A stretch of 64,000 nt of DNA, from NCBI GenBank assembly GCA_945878375.1, contig CAMDWG010000004.1, positions 155,694 to 219,693 on the forward strand, given 5' to 3'. Of this stretch, positions 38,035 to 47,698 are shown one piece after another. The position numbers and the translations under genes were made by a program. This stretch comes from Roseomonas mucosa. Lineage in GTDB: Bacteria > Pseudomonadota > Alphaproteobacteria > Acetobacterales > Acetobacteraceae. Within the stretch, counting starts at the first letter, position 1; the number at the start of each line of letters is the position of its first letter. Under the pieces are notes generated by a model. The model ran no database searches, was not told the origin of the DNA, and saw only the letters and a list, made by a program, of their open reading frames with translations.

Positions 38035-38357
38035 GGCTCGCGATCGGCTGGCTTCGCGTCGGCATCGCCTTCGTCGCGGAACTGTCGAAATCCACCTGGG
38101 CGACGATCCGCGCCGTGCTCGGGCCGACGGAGCGGCTCAGGCCCGCCATCCTCGCCGTGCCGCTCGATATCCGGTCGCCTGCCGGCATCGTGCTGTTCGC
38201 CGACATGGTGACGCTGACGCCGGGCACGACGAGCCTCGATGTCTCGGCGGATGGAAGCACGCTCTACGTCCACGTCCTCGACGCGCCGGACCGCGAGGCG
38301 GCCATCGCCGGCATGAAATCCACCCTCGAGGCCCGCGTGCGGGAGGTCCTGCCATGA
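38031..38357 (+). CDS. mrpE: Mrp antiporter subunit E
   Basis: A 108-residue MrpE protein, shorter than the usual 150-160 residues because the N-terminal helix pair is missing or much reduced. The body retains FVAELSKSTWATIRAVLG and ILFADMVTLTPGTTSLDVS-type segments (here IVLFADMVTLTPGTTSLDVS). It starts in an ATGA overlap with mrpD and ends in another with mrpF. In the family it is an assembly-supporting subunit. Confidence 0.9.
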   Translation: MRLAIGWLRVGIAFVAELSKSTWATIRAVLGPTERLRPAILAVPLDIRSPAGIVLFADMVTLTPGTTSLDVSADGSTLYVHVLDAPDREAAIAGMKSTLEARVREVLP

Positions 38358-38665
38358 CCGATGGTCAGATCCCTGGCCTGATCCCCTGGGCTACCGCGAT
38401 CGCGGCAGCCATCGTCACGCTCGGCCTGGTCCCGGTCGCCGTGCGGCTCCTGGTCGGTCCGTCATCGGCCGACCGCGCCATCGCAACCGACATGCTGGGG
38501 CTGCTCGGGGCCTGCCTGGCCGCGCTCACCGCTTTGCTGGCGGGCCATGCGGCCTTCCTCGACATCGCGCTCGGCATCGCGCTCGTCGGCTTCCTCGCCG
38601 CCGTCGCCTTCGCCCGGCTGATGGAGCGCGCGAGCGTGCCGCGCGTCGCGGAGCCCGCCGAATGA
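38354..38665 (+). CDS. mrpF: Mrp antiporter subunit F
   Basis: A 103-residue protein with three helices. VAVRLLVGPSSADRAIATDML (residues about 27-47) is the MrpF signature, including the conserved Asp in DRAIATD. The next helix, FLDIALGIALVGFLAAVAFAR, is standard. Overlaps of 4 bp on both sides keep it in strict stoichiometry with E and G. Confidence 0.93.
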   Translation: MTDGQIPGLIPWATAIAAAIVTLGLVPVAVRLLVGPSSADRAIATDMLGLLGACLAALTALLAGHAAFLDIALGIALVGFLAAVAFARLMERASVPRVAEPAE

Positions 38666-39975
38666 GCGCGCTGCGCGAGATCCTGGCGGCGCTGCTGCTG
38701 GTGGGCGGGGCGGCGGTGGTGGCGCTGGCCGCGCTTGGCGTGGCGCGGCTGCCCGACCCGTTCAGCCGGATGCATGCCGCCGCCAAGGCCGGCGTGGCCG
38801 GGGCCGGCCTGCTGCTGCTCGGCGCGGGGCTCGCCTTCGGCACGGCGGCGGCGATGCTCACCGTCCTCGCCGCCGTCGCCTTCCTCCTGCTCACCGCGCC
38901 GGTCGCCTCCCACGCGCTCGGCCGGGCCGCCTATGTCGCCGGCGCCCCGCTCGGCGCCGCGTCGATGGCCGACGCCCTCTCCGGCGTCCTCGACCGCCGC
39001 GTCTTCGACATCGATCCCGCCCGCACCCTTCGGACCCGCCCGACCTCCCCTGCCACGCCCCTAGAGGAACCCGTCATGAGCGCCATCCCGGAGTTCCGGC
39101 GGCCGGCCGATCCGGCCTTGCGCGATGCGCCAGCCACCGCACCCGGGGCGCTCCGCCGCATCGTCTGCTGCCTGGTCGGCGGGGCAAGCCAGGCGGAGGC
39201 GACGGCCCAGGCCTTCGATCTGGCCGGGCGTGGCGGGGGCAGCCTCACTGGCCTCTCGGGCGCGGGGCTGGAGGCACGGATGTGGCGAGGCCCGCTGCCG
39301 GTCGGCGGCGCCTTCTGGGCGGATTGGCTCACCTCCCGCAGCCGCCAGCGCATTCGGGAGAATTGCGCCGCGGCCCTGCAGGACTTCCAGGGCCGTGCGG
39401 TCGCGACGCCGGGCGTCGAGGTGGCCGCGCGGCACGAGGAAGGGCAGGCCGCCGATCTGGTCCGGACGCTTGCGGGCCATGAACTTGTCGTGCTGCCCGC
39501 GGGGATGGGTCCGCACGGGGTCGAATGCGCGCCGGGAGAGGAGATCGCCGCGTCCCTCGCCCGCGCAAGGCTGGTGCCGGTGCTCCGGGTCCGGCGAAAG
39601 GTGGCGGAGGTGCGGTCTGTCCTGATCTTCGTTGGCGCCTCGCCCGCCTGCGGCATGCTGGCGGCCGGGCTGCTGCGGACCGGATTGTGGCCGACTGCCG
39701 ATGTGTCGATCCTGCCCGTCGCCGATTACCGTGCCGGCGTGGCGGCGGCGGTGGAGGCGCAGGCGGCGCTGTTGCGGGCAGCCGGCCGCAAGGTGCGGCT
39801 GCTACCCTCGCTCGACCTCGAATTCGAGCGGCAGGATCTTCAGCCGAGGCTGGCGACCTTCGACGCGGCGGTGCTGTGCTGCCTGTCCACGCATCATGGC
39901 GGCCTGTTCGACATGGTTCGCAACTGCGCCCATGAAGCGGTGGCCGATACCGTGCCGGTCGTGCTCTTGCCCTAG
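38662..39975 (+). CDS. mrpG: Mrp subunit G fused to a universal-stress-like domain
   Basis: Residues 1-110 are MrpG (VARLPDPFSRMHAAAKAGVAG, three helices). After a linker, a cytosolic part of about 300 residues follows that MrpG proteins normally lack: RRIVCCLVGGASQAEATAQAF begins a first alpha/beta domain and SVLIFVGASPACGMLAAGLL a second, in the style of tandem universal-stress (UspA-like) domains. A separate start is possible at ATG 39076, preceded by AGAGGA 7 nt upstream, which would make the stress domain alone. The fused part could sense a nucleotide or stress and gate the antiporter; this is inference. Confidence 0.85.
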   Translation: MSALREILAALLLVGGAAVVALAALGVARLPDPFSRMHAAAKAGVAGAGLLLLGAGLAFGTAAAMLTVLAAVAFLLLTAPVASHALGRAAYVAGAPLGAASMADALSGVLDRRVFDIDPARTLRTRPTSPATPLEEPVMSAIPEFRRPADPALRDAPATAPGALRRIVCCLVGGASQAEATAQAFDLAGRGGGSLTGLSGAGLEARMWRGPLPVGGAFWADWLTSRSRQRIRENCAAALQDFQGRAVATPGVEVAARHEEGQAADLVRTLAGHELVVLPAGMGPHGVECAPGEEIAASLARARLVPVLRVRRKVAEVRSVLIFVGASPACGMLAAGLLRTGLWPTADVSILPVADYRAGVAAAVEAQAALLRAAGRKVRLLPSLDLEFERQDLQPRLATFDAAVLCCLSTHHGGLFDMVRNCAHEAVADTVPVVLLP

Positions 39976-40004
39976 GGTCGGGCGGCCGGTCACAGAGGCC
40001 CCCC

Positions 40005-41450
40005 ATGGATCCCCCGATGGCCGCCACCGACAAGCCTCCCATACCCGTTCCGGGCCGCAGCGGAATCCTGCCATCGGCGCTTCGGTTGCCGGCGGCCGCC
40101 GGTGTCATTGTCTTCGCGGTCGCCGTGGGCACGACGCAACTCGCCCTGCATGTCACCAATCAGGAGGCGGACCGGCGGCTCGCGCAACTCGGCGAGGTGT
40201 ATCTCGATGGGCTGGCCGCCAGCCTGCGCGCCGGGCTTGAGGCGCGCGACGCCCCCTATGTGATCGAACGCATGGCCCGGGCCTTCGGAGAGCAACGCGG
40301 TGTTGCCGAGCGAACCCTCTTCGCCTTCACCCCGGATGGCGCGCTGCTGGCAAGGCATGGCGACCCCGGCAAGCCCGCGGCGATGGCCGTGGCGCTCGGG
40401 GCCGATGCATGGCGCCTGGATGCGGCGAGCGGCACCGCTTGGGTGAGCCGCGTCGTCGAGGGGACGCAGGGCCCGGCCGGGCGTGTCGTCGCCGCGCTCG
40501 ACGTCTCGCCGATCCTGGCCGCGCGCAGGCGCCTCGCCTGGGGCATCGTGCTGCTCGACCTGTTGCTCGCGGGTCTTGCCGCGCTGCTGACCTGGGCCGC
40601 GCTGCAACGCCTCGGCCGTCCGCTCCGCATCCTGGTGGGGGCATTGTCCGATGCGGCGCAGCGCCCGCCGGTTCCGCTGCGGGATGCGGTGATCGCGCAG
40701 GCCGATCCGCGCAGCGCGGCCGTCCTGCGTGCCTACAACAGCATGGCGGATGCGATGCGGGAGCGGGAGCGGCTGACCGCCGAACTGGCGGAGCGGGACC
40801 AGGCGGCGGCGCTCGGTCGCCTCGCCGCGACGATCGCCCACGAGGTCCGCAACCCGCTTGGCGGCCTTGCCACCGCCGTCTCGACCCTTCGGCGCTTCGG
40901 CGCCGATGCGGCGGTCCGCGAGGAATCCCTCGCCTTTCTCGACCGCGGCATCGGCACGCTCGACCGCATCGTGACCAGCACCCTCACGCTCTATCGCGCG
41001 GAGGAGGACCGGCCGCTGCTGCGCTCCGATCTCGAGGATCTCGCGCACCTGGCCCGCCCGGCGGCGGAACGGCGCGGCATCGCGCTCGGCCTCTCGCTCG
41101 ACCTGCCGGAGGGTGAGATCGCTCCGGGCGCGGGCGGGGTGCGCCAGGTCCTGCTGAACCTCCTGCTGAATGCCTGCGAAGCGACGCCCCCCGGCGGGGC
41201 GGTGGACCTGCGCGCACGCCGCGAGGAGGGTGACCTGATCTGCGAGATCGCCGATTCCGGCCCGGGGCTCGACCCTGCCCAGGCGCAACGGCTGACCGGT
41301 GGCGGCGCCGGCACGGCCCAGCGCAAGGGCCTCGGGCTTGGGGTGGTGGTGGGCCTGCTCGGCACGCTCGACGCCCGCGCATCGGTCACCGAACGGCCGG
41401 GCGGCGGCACCACGATCCGCCTGGCCATCCCGGCGGGAGGACGCGGATGA
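40005..41450 (+). CDS. sensor histidine kinase of the mrp operon
   Basis: A 481-residue membrane kinase. Two helices (about 28-50 and 175-200) bracket a periplasmic sensor of about 125 residues, then a HAMP-like linker. The H-box IAHEVRNPLGG has the phospho-accepting His279, the N-box is LLNLLLNACEA, G1 is IADSGPGLD and G2 is KGLGLGVVVG. The HEVRNP type resembles NtrB/AtoS kinases that partner NtrC regulators. It begins 29 bp after mrpG and overlaps the regulator gene by 4 bp, so it should sense a signal relevant to Na+/pH homeostasis. Confidence 0.9.
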   Translation: MDPPMAATDKPPIPVPGRSGILPSALRLPAAAGVIVFAVAVGTTQLALHVTNQEADRRLAQLGEVYLDGLAASLRAGLEARDAPYVIERMARAFGEQRGVAERTLFAFTPDGALLARHGDPGKPAAMAVALGADAWRLDAASGTAWVSRVVEGTQGPAGRVVAALDVSPILAARRRLAWGIVLLDLLLAGLAALLTWAALQRLGRPLRILVGALSDAAQRPPVPLRDAVIAQADPRSAAVLRAYNSMADAMRERERLTAELAERDQAAALGRLAATIAHEVRNPLGGLATAVSTLRRFGADAAVREESLAFLDRGIGTLDRIVTSTLTLYRAEEDRPLLRSDLEDLAHLARPAAERRGIALGLSLDLPEGEIAPGAGGVRQVLLNLLLNACEATPPGGAVDLRARREEGDLICEIADSGPGLDPAQAQRLTGGGAGTAQRKGLGLGVVVGLLGTLDARASVTERPGGGTTIRLAIPAGGRG

Positions 41451-42775
41451 GCGGCGCGAAGGTGGTGCTGATCGTCGAGGATGACCCGGTGCTGGGCCCG
41501 GCGCTGGTCCAGCGGCTGCGCCTGGAAGGCTATCGCCCCCGCCTGGCCCCGACCGGCGACGCGGCGCTGCGGGAGGCGGGTGCGCTCCGCCCCGATGCGG
41601 TGATCAGCGACATCCGCCTGCCCGACATGTCGGGCGAGGAGATCTATCGCCGGCTGACGGCCGGCTTCGGCGCCATGCCGGCCTTCTTCATGACCGCCTT
41701 CGGCGAGGTGGCGCAGGCCGTGCGCCTGGTGCGCGCCGGCGCGCGCGACTACCTGACGAAGCCGGTGGATGTGGACCGGCTGGTGGCGGAACTCGGCGCG
41801 GCGCTGGCCGCTGCGCCGCCGGCAGCGGCGATCGGGGATCTGCCGCGGCTCGGCGTCTCACCCGCCATGCGCGCGGTCGAGGCGATGCTGCGCAAGGCGG
41901 CGCGTGTGGACATGCCCGTGGTGCTGACGGGCGAGACGGGCGTCGGGAAGGAGATCGCCGCGCGCTTCCTGCACGCGGCTTCGGCCCGGGCCACGAATCC
42001 GTTCCTCGCCGTCAACTGCGCCGCCATCCCGCGGGAGCTGGCCGAAAGCACGCTGTTCGGCCATGAGCGCGGCGCCTTCACCGGCGCCATCGCCCGCGCG
42101 GCCGGCGTGGCGGAGCGCGCTGGGGCCGGCACGCTGCTGCTCGACGAGGTGGCCGAGTTGCCGGCCGAGTTGCAGGCGAAGCTGTTGCGCCTGGTCCAGG
42201 AGCGCAGCTTCCTGCCCGTCGGCGCGACGGCCGAGCGTCCCTTCGCCGCGCGGATCGTCTGCGCCACGCATGCCGATCTCGCGGCGCGGGTGCGGGAGGG
42301 GACGTTCCGGGAGGACCTGTTCTATCGCCTCAACGTCCTGACGGTGGCCATCCCGCCGCTGCGGCAGCGGCCCGAGGACCTGCCCGGCCTCGCCGCGCAG
42401 CTGCTGGCGGAGACGCTCGCCCGCTTTGCCCTTGGCCCGCGCCGGCTGAACGAGGCGGCCCTGGCCGCGCTTGCAGCGCATGACTGGCCGGGCAATGTGC
42501 GGGAGTTGCGGAACCGGATCGAACGCGCCGTCGCGCTCAGCGAAACAGAGGAACTGACGGGGACGGAGCTGTTCCCCGAACGGGCGCTGGACCCCCCGCC
42601 CGGCCCGCGCGACGCATCGCTGGACGGCGCGCTGGACGAGGCCGCGCGGCAGGCGATCGAGGACGCGCTTCGCCGCGCCGGCGGGAGCCGGTCGGAGGCG
42701 GCGCGCCTCCTCGGCGTATCGCGCACGACACTCTGGAAGCGCATGCGCGACCTCGGGCTGGGCGGCCAGGGGTAG
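41447..42775 (+). CDS. NtrC-family sigma-54-dependent response regulator
   Basis: A 442-residue activator. The receiver domain has Asp55 (VISDIRLPDMSG) and a KPVD lysine. The AAA+ domain has Walker A GETGVGKE (about 162-169), the sigma-54 contact motif GAFTGA (209-214) and LLLDEVAELP. A Fis-type helix-turn-helix (SRSEAARLLGVSRTTLWKRM) ends the protein. All parts needed for RpoN-dependent activation are intact. As the last gene of the mrp operon and cotranscribed with its kinase, it is the obvious activator of the RpoN promoter at 33307. Confidence 0.94.
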   Translation: MSGAKVVLIVEDDPVLGPALVQRLRLEGYRPRLAPTGDAALREAGALRPDAVISDIRLPDMSGEEIYRRLTAGFGAMPAFFMTAFGEVAQAVRLVRAGARDYLTKPVDVDRLVAELGAALAAAPPAAAIGDLPRLGVSPAMRAVEAMLRKAARVDMPVVLTGETGVGKEIAARFLHAASARATNPFLAVNCAAIPRELAESTLFGHERGAFTGAIARAAGVAERAGAGTLLLDEVAELPAELQAKLLRLVQERSFLPVGATAERPFAARIVCATHADLAARVREGTFREDLFYRLNVLTVAIPPLRQRPEDLPGLAAQLLAETLARFALGPRRLNEAALAALAAHDWPGNVRELRNRIERAVALSETEELTGTELFPERALDPPPGPRDASLDGALDEAARQAIEDALRRAGGSRSEAARLLGVSRTTLWKRMRDLGLGGQG

Positions 42776-42805
42776 CAGGACACCCCGCCGCCGGTTCGCC
42801 TGCGC

Positions 42806-42847
42806 CGCCGCGCTTGGGTCGCCGCGCTTGGGTCGCCGCGCCTGGGT
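42806..42847. repeat. three tandem 14-bp repeats
   Basis: CGCCGCGCTTGGGT occurs at 42806-42819 and 42820-42833 and, with one change (T to C), at 42834-42847. It lies just downstream of the NtrC-type gene. Further on, around 42870-42900, is an AT-rich segment (CATAATCTAGCAATAAATA) that may be the promoter for the Rpf module. Confidence 0.75.
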
Positions 42848-43046
42848 CGCGACCGGCGCGGCTTGACCGCACATAATCTAGCAATAAATACGCAACAGAA
42901 AGAGCTTGCCTGTGGGCATGTCGCGCTGGGCTTGGCATGTGATCGGCAAGCCCGGCATCGTGGACGACGCCGTTTCCATTCATCACCCCCCGCTGTCCAA
43001 CCCATCAGACCCTGATGCGATGGCTGGAGGCCGCGCGGAGCAAGGC

Positions 43047-45194
43047 ATGCCGCAGATCCTGATCCTTGATGATCGCGGCACCAACCAGCGCGTCCTCTCC
43101 CGCCTCGCCGCGTCCATCGAGCCCGATATCTCGGTCATTTCCTTCGGCGACCCGCATCTCGCGCTGGAATGGCTGGAGACGCATGACGCCGACCTGATCA
43201 TAACCGACTTCAAGATGCCGAACCTCGACGGCGCCGAGGTGACGCGCCGGCTGCGGCGCACGCCGCGCACCGCCGATGTGCCGGTCATCGTCGTCACCGT
43301 CTATGACGACCGGAAGTTCCGGCTGCTGGCGCTGGAGGCGGGCGCCACTGACTTCCTGCTGGCGCCGGTGGATCATGTCGAGTTCCGCACGCGCGTCCGC
43401 AACCTGCTCGCGCTGCGGCGGCACCAGCTGGCATCGAAGCGGCAGGCGGAGCGGCTGCAGCTGGACCTCGAGACCTCCGAACGCCTGCGGACCGACCTGA
43501 CCCGCGAAAGCCGAGAGGCCCTGGCCCAGGTGATCGACACCGTCCACGCCATGGTCAGTGCCGCCGATCGCGACGGGCGGCTGGTCTTCGTCAACCTCGC
43601 CCAGGCCGAAGCCGTCGGCCGTTCCCCGGCCGATCTCGTCGGCTGCGACGTCACCGAGCTGTTCGGCGCGGAGCGCGGCGCCTTCGCGCGTGAGTTGGAT
43701 GCGGAAGTCTTCGCGACCGGTCAGGCCCTGCCCGGCTTCGAGGAAGTCGTGCCCTGGCACGACGGCACGCGCCGGGACCTGCACACCACCAAGGCGCCGC
43801 TGCGCGATGCGTCGGGGCGGGTGGCGGCGGTGCTGTCCACCTCCATCGACATCACCGACCGCAAGCGGGCGGAAGCGCGGCTGCGCTACCTCGCCCAGCA
43901 CGACCCACTCACCGGCCTGCCGAACCGCGCCTATCTCGGCGAGCTCCTGGCCGGCCGCTGCGGCCATGGCCGCAGGGCGGAGGACGGGCTGGCGCTGCAT
44001 ATGCTCGATCTCGACCGCTTCAAGGCGGTGAACGACGCGCTGGGCCATCAGGCGGGCGACCGGCTTCTGGTGCAGGTGGCGCGCAGGCTGCGGGCCACGC
44101 TGCGCGAAGGGGATGTCGTCGCGCGGCTCGGCGGCGACGAATTCGCGATCCTGCAACAGGACATCGCCGGCGCCTCGGATGCCGGCCACCTGGCGGGGCG
44201 GGTGCTGGAGGCGTTCCGCAAGCCCTTCCGCATCGGCCGGCGCAGCATCTCGATCAGCGTGAGCATCGGCATCACGGTCTATCCGGACGATGCGGCGGGG
44301 GCGGAGGAATTGCTCCGCAACGCCGATCTCGCAATGTACCGCGCCAAGGCGGCCGGGCGATCCGTGTTCAGCTTCTTCGACCCCGAGATGGATGCCGCCG
44401 CGCAGCAGGCGCTGCGGATGGAGGCGGAATTGCGCCGCGCCCTGGCCCGGCGCGAATTCGAACTGGTGTGGCAGCCGCAGGTCTCGCTGCGCGATGGCCG
44501 CATCTGCGGGGCGGAAGCGCTGCTGCGCTGGCGCCACGCGGAACGCGGCGTGGTCCTGCCGGCGCAGTTCCTGAACCTGGCGGAGGATACCGGCCTGATC
44601 GCGCCCATCACCGAATGGGCGCTGGCCACGGCCTGCGCGCAGGGCGTGGCGTGGCAGACGCGCCGCCCGGGCGGGCTTCGGATCTCCGTCAACCTCTCCC
44701 CCAGCCTGTTCGCCAGCCGCGATGTGCGGGGGATGGTGGTGGAGGCTCTCGGGGCGAGCGGGCTCGATCCCAGCCTGCTCGACCTCGAGATCACCGAACG
44801 TGTGCTGCTGGGCAAGCTGGAGGAGGTCGCCGCCACCCTGCGATCCTTGCGCGAAGTCGGCGTCGCCTTCTCCATCGACGATTTCGGGACCGGCTATTCC
44901 TCGCTGACCTATGCCAAGAGCCTGCCCGTGCAGCGGCTGAAGGTGGATCAGAGCTTCGTCGCCCGGCTCGACACCGACCGTGCCGATGCCGCCATCGCCG
45001 GGGCGATCATCAGCCTCGCCCACGGGCTCGGCATGAACTCGGTCGCCGAGGGGGTGGAGACCCCGCAGCAGCTGGAGGCGCTGCGCCGCCTCGGCTGCGA
45101 CGAGGTCCAGGGCTACTTCGTCTGCGCGCCCGTCGCGGCCGAGGAACTGACCGCGATGCTGGATGCCGACGCCGTGCATGTGACCCCCGCATGA
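43047..45194 (+). CDS. REC-PAS-GGDEF-EAL cyclic-di-GMP protein of the Rpf module
   Basis: A 715-residue protein. The receiver domain (1-120) has Asp54 ([12 protein letters not shown]), but the conserved lysine is replaced (LLAPVDH, Ala106). A PAS domain spans about 160-272. The GGDEF domain is intact (LGGDEF near 361) with an I-site REGD exactly five residues upstream. The EAL domain has [28 protein letters not shown] and KVDQSFV, so it looks active. It could therefore make and degrade cyclic-di-GMP. ATG 43047 follows GGAG by 7 nt; the upstream frame lacks domain content. It overlaps the RpfC-like gene by 4 bp and takes the place of RpfG. Confidence 0.9.
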   Translation: MPQILILDDRGTNQRVLSRLAASIEPDISVISFGDPHLALEWLETHDADLIITDFKMPNLDGAEVTRRLRRTPRTADVPVIVVTVYDDRKFRLLALEAGATDFLLAPVDHVEFRTRVRNLLALRRHQLASKRQAERLQLDLETSERLRTDLTRESREALAQVIDTVHAMVSAADRDGRLVFVNLAQAEAVGRSPADLVGCDVTELFGAERGAFARELDAEVFATGQALPGFEEVVPWHDGTRRDLHTTKAPLRDASGRVAAVLSTSIDITDRKRAEARLRYLAQHDPLTGLPNRAYLGELLAGRCGHGRRAEDGLALHMLDLDRFKAVNDALGHQAGDRLLVQVARRLRATLREGDVVARLGGDEFAILQQDIAGASDAGHLAGRVLEAFRKPFRIGRRSISISVSIGITVYPDDAAGAEELLRNADLAMYRAKAAGRSVFSFFDPEMDAAAQQALRMEAELRRALARREFELVWQPQVSLRDGRICGAEALLRWRHAERGVVLPAQFLNLAEDTGLIAPITEWALATACAQGVAWQTRRPGGLRISVNLSPSLFASRDVRGMVVEALGASGLDPSLLDLEITERVLLGKLEEVAATLRSLREVGVAFSIDDFGTGYSSLTYAKSLPVQRLKVDQSFVARLDTDRADAAIAGAIISLAHGLGMNSVAEGVETPQQLEALRRLGCDEVQGYFVCAPVAAEELTAMLDADAVHVTPA

Positions 45195-47650
45195 CCGGCG
45201 CGCCGAGACGCTCGGGCTTCGCCGCGCTGCGCGGCCGGCCCGACACGGAACACGAGATGAGCTTCAACCGGCTGGCCTTCGCGCTGGTCATCTCGGTCTA
45301 TCTGTACACCGAGGGCGCGCCGCCGCTGGCGCAGATCCTCGCCGGCCTCTACTGGCTGGTCGCGATCGGGCTGTTCGCCCATATCCTGCGCTGGCCTGCG
45401 ACCAACAAGCCGCGCCGCGTCATCGCGCTCTGCCTCGACATGGGCTTTCTCTGCGCAGAGCTGCATGTCGGCGGCGAGATCACCTCCGCCCTCGCGCCCA
45501 TCTACCTGTGGGTCATCCTGGGCAACGGCTTCCGCTTCGGCGTGGCGTGGCTGCGCGGGGGGGCGGCGGTCGCGATCGTGGGCTTCCTCGCGGTCTGGAT
45601 CACCACGCCCTTCTGGTACACGCAGCCCCATCTCTCCAGCGGCTTCCTGCTGGGCCTCATCGCCATCCCGGCCTATGCGGGCACGCTGGTCCGCAAGCTG
45701 AATGCGGCCAAGCACCAGGCGGAACAGGCCAGCCAGGCAAAAAGCATCTTCCTGGCCAGCGTCAGCCACGGGCTGCGGACGCCGCTGAACGCGATCATCG
45801 GCATGGGCGGCCTGCTGAAGCGCTCGCGGCTCGATCCCGAACAGCGCGAGATGGCGCGCACGGTGACGGAGGCGGGGCGCGAATTGCTCGGGCTGATCGA
45901 CGGCATCCTCGATTTCTCCCGCATCGAGGCCGGGCGTGTGCCCGTCAGCCCGGAGCCCATCGCGCTGGCCGCGCTGATGGCCGAGACGCGGCGGATGCTG
46001 GCGCCGCAGGCGCAGGAAAAGGGCGTCCGGCTGCTGTTCCACGTCTCCCCGCGCACGCCGGCCTGGCTCAGCGCCGATCCGCGGCTGCTGCGGGATGTCG
46101 TGCTGAACCTGGCCGGCAATGCGGTGAAGTTCACGGAGGCCGGAAGCGTCTGCATCGCCCTCGACGCTGCAGAGGCCGAGGGCAGGCTGTGGCTGAACCT
46201 GGAGGTCAGCGACACCGGCATCGGCATCGCGCCCGACGCGCAGGCCCGCATCTTCGACAGCTTCGTCCAGGCCGACCCGACCATCATGAACCGCTACGGC
46301 GGCAGCGGCCTTGGGCTTGCGATCTGCAAGCGGATCGTCGGGCAGCTGGGCGGCCGGATCGGCGTGGAAAGCAGCCCGGGCCTGGGCAGCACCTTCCGCA
46401 TCGCCCTGCCGGTGGCGCGCCATGCCGGCGCACCGCCGGCGGCGGCAGAGGCGGTGCTGCTGGCACCCGACGCAGCGGCGCGCACCATGTGCCTGTCCCT
46501 GGCCGGGCTTGCGCTGCACCCGGCCACATCGCTGGCCGAGGCGGTCGCGCTGCTGCAGGCCATGCCGCCCACCGCGCCGCGCATCCTGCTGGCCGTGCCG
46601 CAGCCCCTGGGGCTCTCGGCCGAAGCGATCGGGGAAGCGATGGCGCCGCTGGACCCGATGGGGGCGTGGCGCACGATCCTGCTGCTGGACTCACCGCCCA
46701 GCGGCCTGCCCGCCTTGCCCATCCGCCGCGCCGCGCTGTCGCTGCTGCCCGCCGCCGCCACGGCGCCCGAGATCGCCGCGGCGCTTGGCCTCGCCGGCGC
46801 ACTGGCCGCCCCGGCGGAAGCGCCGGAGGCCGAGTTGGCCGCGGAAGCCCGCAGCGCGTCGGTACTCGTCGTGGATGACAACCGGGTCAACCGCCGTGTC
46901 GTCCAGCGGATCCTGGAAAGCGCCGGCCATTGCGCGACCCTGGTCACGAATGGAGAGGAAGCGCTGGACGCGCTGGAGGAAGCGCGCTTCGACCTCGTGC
47001 TGATGGATGTGAACATGCCGGTGATGGACGGGGTGGAGGCAGCACGGCTGTACCAGTTGCAGTCGCTGGGCCGGCGGCGCGTGCCGATCCTGGCGCTCAC
47101 CGCCGACGCGACCCCCCAGGCGCGCCAGCGCTGCCTGGAGGCCGGGATCGAGGCGTGCCTGACCAAGCCGGTGACGCCGCCCGCCTTGCTGGACGCCGTG
47201 CGCACTCATGCCCTCACGGATGGCCCCCCCCCGCCCGCGGCACGGGTGACGGAAATCTCGACCCATCCCCGCTTCCGCCCCAGCGGCCCGCCACCGATCG
47301 ATGAGGCGGTGCTGGCGGATCTGGAGGCGCTCGGCGGGAAGGACTTCGTCGACTCCGTGGTCGGCGAGTTCCTGGCCGATGCCGAGATGCTGCTGGCCGA
47401 ATTGTCGGCGGCGGCGGCGGCGCGCGATTTCGGCGCCTTCCGGGCCAAGGCCCATTCGCTGCGGAGCGCGGCCGTGAATATCGGGGCACGCGCCTTCTGC
47501 GACCTGTGCCGCGTGGCGCAGGATGCGGATGCCGCAGACATCGCAGCGACAGGCGCGCAACTGGTCGCAAGGCTGACCGACGAGCTCGACCGCGCGCGAC
47601 AAGCGCTGCGGCAGCGCGCCGCCGGTTCGTCCTCGGCACACACCATCTGA
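45191..47650 (+). CDS. rpfC: RpfC-like hybrid sensor kinase (DSF receptor)
   Basis: An 819-residue hybrid kinase. Residues 14-22 read RGRPDTEHE before the first helix, resembling the R-x-D-S-E-H stretch next to the membrane in Xanthomonas RpfC. About five helices (25-168) follow without a periplasmic domain, as in RpfC. Then come HisKA with His193 ([10 protein letters not shown]; Gly replaces the usual Glu after His), an ATPase domain ([27 protein letters not shown]), a receiver ([24 protein letters not shown]) and a C-terminal HPt ([10 protein letters not shown]). The order TM-HK-REC-HPt is that of RpfC. Its tail-to-tail neighbour is the RpfF-like synthase. Confidence 0.85.
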   Translation: MTGAPRRSGFAALRGRPDTEHEMSFNRLAFALVISVYLYTEGAPPLAQILAGLYWLVAIGLFAHILRWPATNKPRRVIALCLDMGFLCAELHVGGEITSALAPIYLWVILGNGFRFGVAWLRGGAAVAIVGFLAVWITTPFWYTQPHLSSGFLLGLIAIPAYAGTLVRKLNAAKHQAEQASQAKSIFLASVSHGLRTPLNAIIGMGGLLKRSRLDPEQREMARTVTEAGRELLGLIDGILDFSRIEAGRVPVSPEPIALAALMAETRRMLAPQAQEKGVRLLFHVSPRTPAWLSADPRLLRDVVLNLAGNAVKFTEAGSVCIALDAAEAEGRLWLNLEVSDTGIGIAPDAQARIFDSFVQADPTIMNRYGGSGLGLAICKRIVGQLGGRIGVESSPGLGSTFRIALPVARHAGAPPAAAEAVLLAPDAAARTMCLSLAGLALHPATSLAEAVALLQAMPPTAPRILLAVPQPLGLSAEAIGEAMAPLDPMGAWRTILLLDSPPSGLPALPIRRAALSLLPAAATAPEIAAALGLAGALAAPAEAPEAELAAEARSASVLVVDDNRVNRRVVQRILESAGHCATLVTNGEEALDALEEARFDLVLMDVNMPVMDGVEAARLYQLQSLGRRRVPILALTADATPQARQRCLEAGIEACLTKPVTPPALLDAVRTHALTDGPPPPAARVTEISTHPRFRPSGPPPIDEAVLADLEALGGKDFVDSVVGEFLADAEMLLAELSAAAAARDFGAFRAKAHSLRSAAVNIGARAFCDLCRVAQDADAADIAATGAQLVARLTDELDRARQALRQRAAGSSSAHTI

Positions 47651-47657
47651 ACAGCTG

Positions 47658-47685
47658 CCCGCCGGGCCGCGCATGGCCCGGCGGG
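47658..47685. terminator. bidirectional terminator hairpin between rpfC and rpfF
   Basis: CCCGCCGGGCC (47658-47668) pairs perfectly over 11 bp with GGCCCGGCGGG (47675-47685) around GCGCAT. It fills the 48-bp gap between the convergent stops at 47650 and 47699 and would separate the two transcripts. Confidence 0.75.
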
Positions 47686-47698
47686 ATCAGGCGCGGGC

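Noticed and set aside
42806..42847. Possible CRISPR repeats
   Set aside because: Units are 14 bp and directly adjacent with no spacers, and there are no cas genes.
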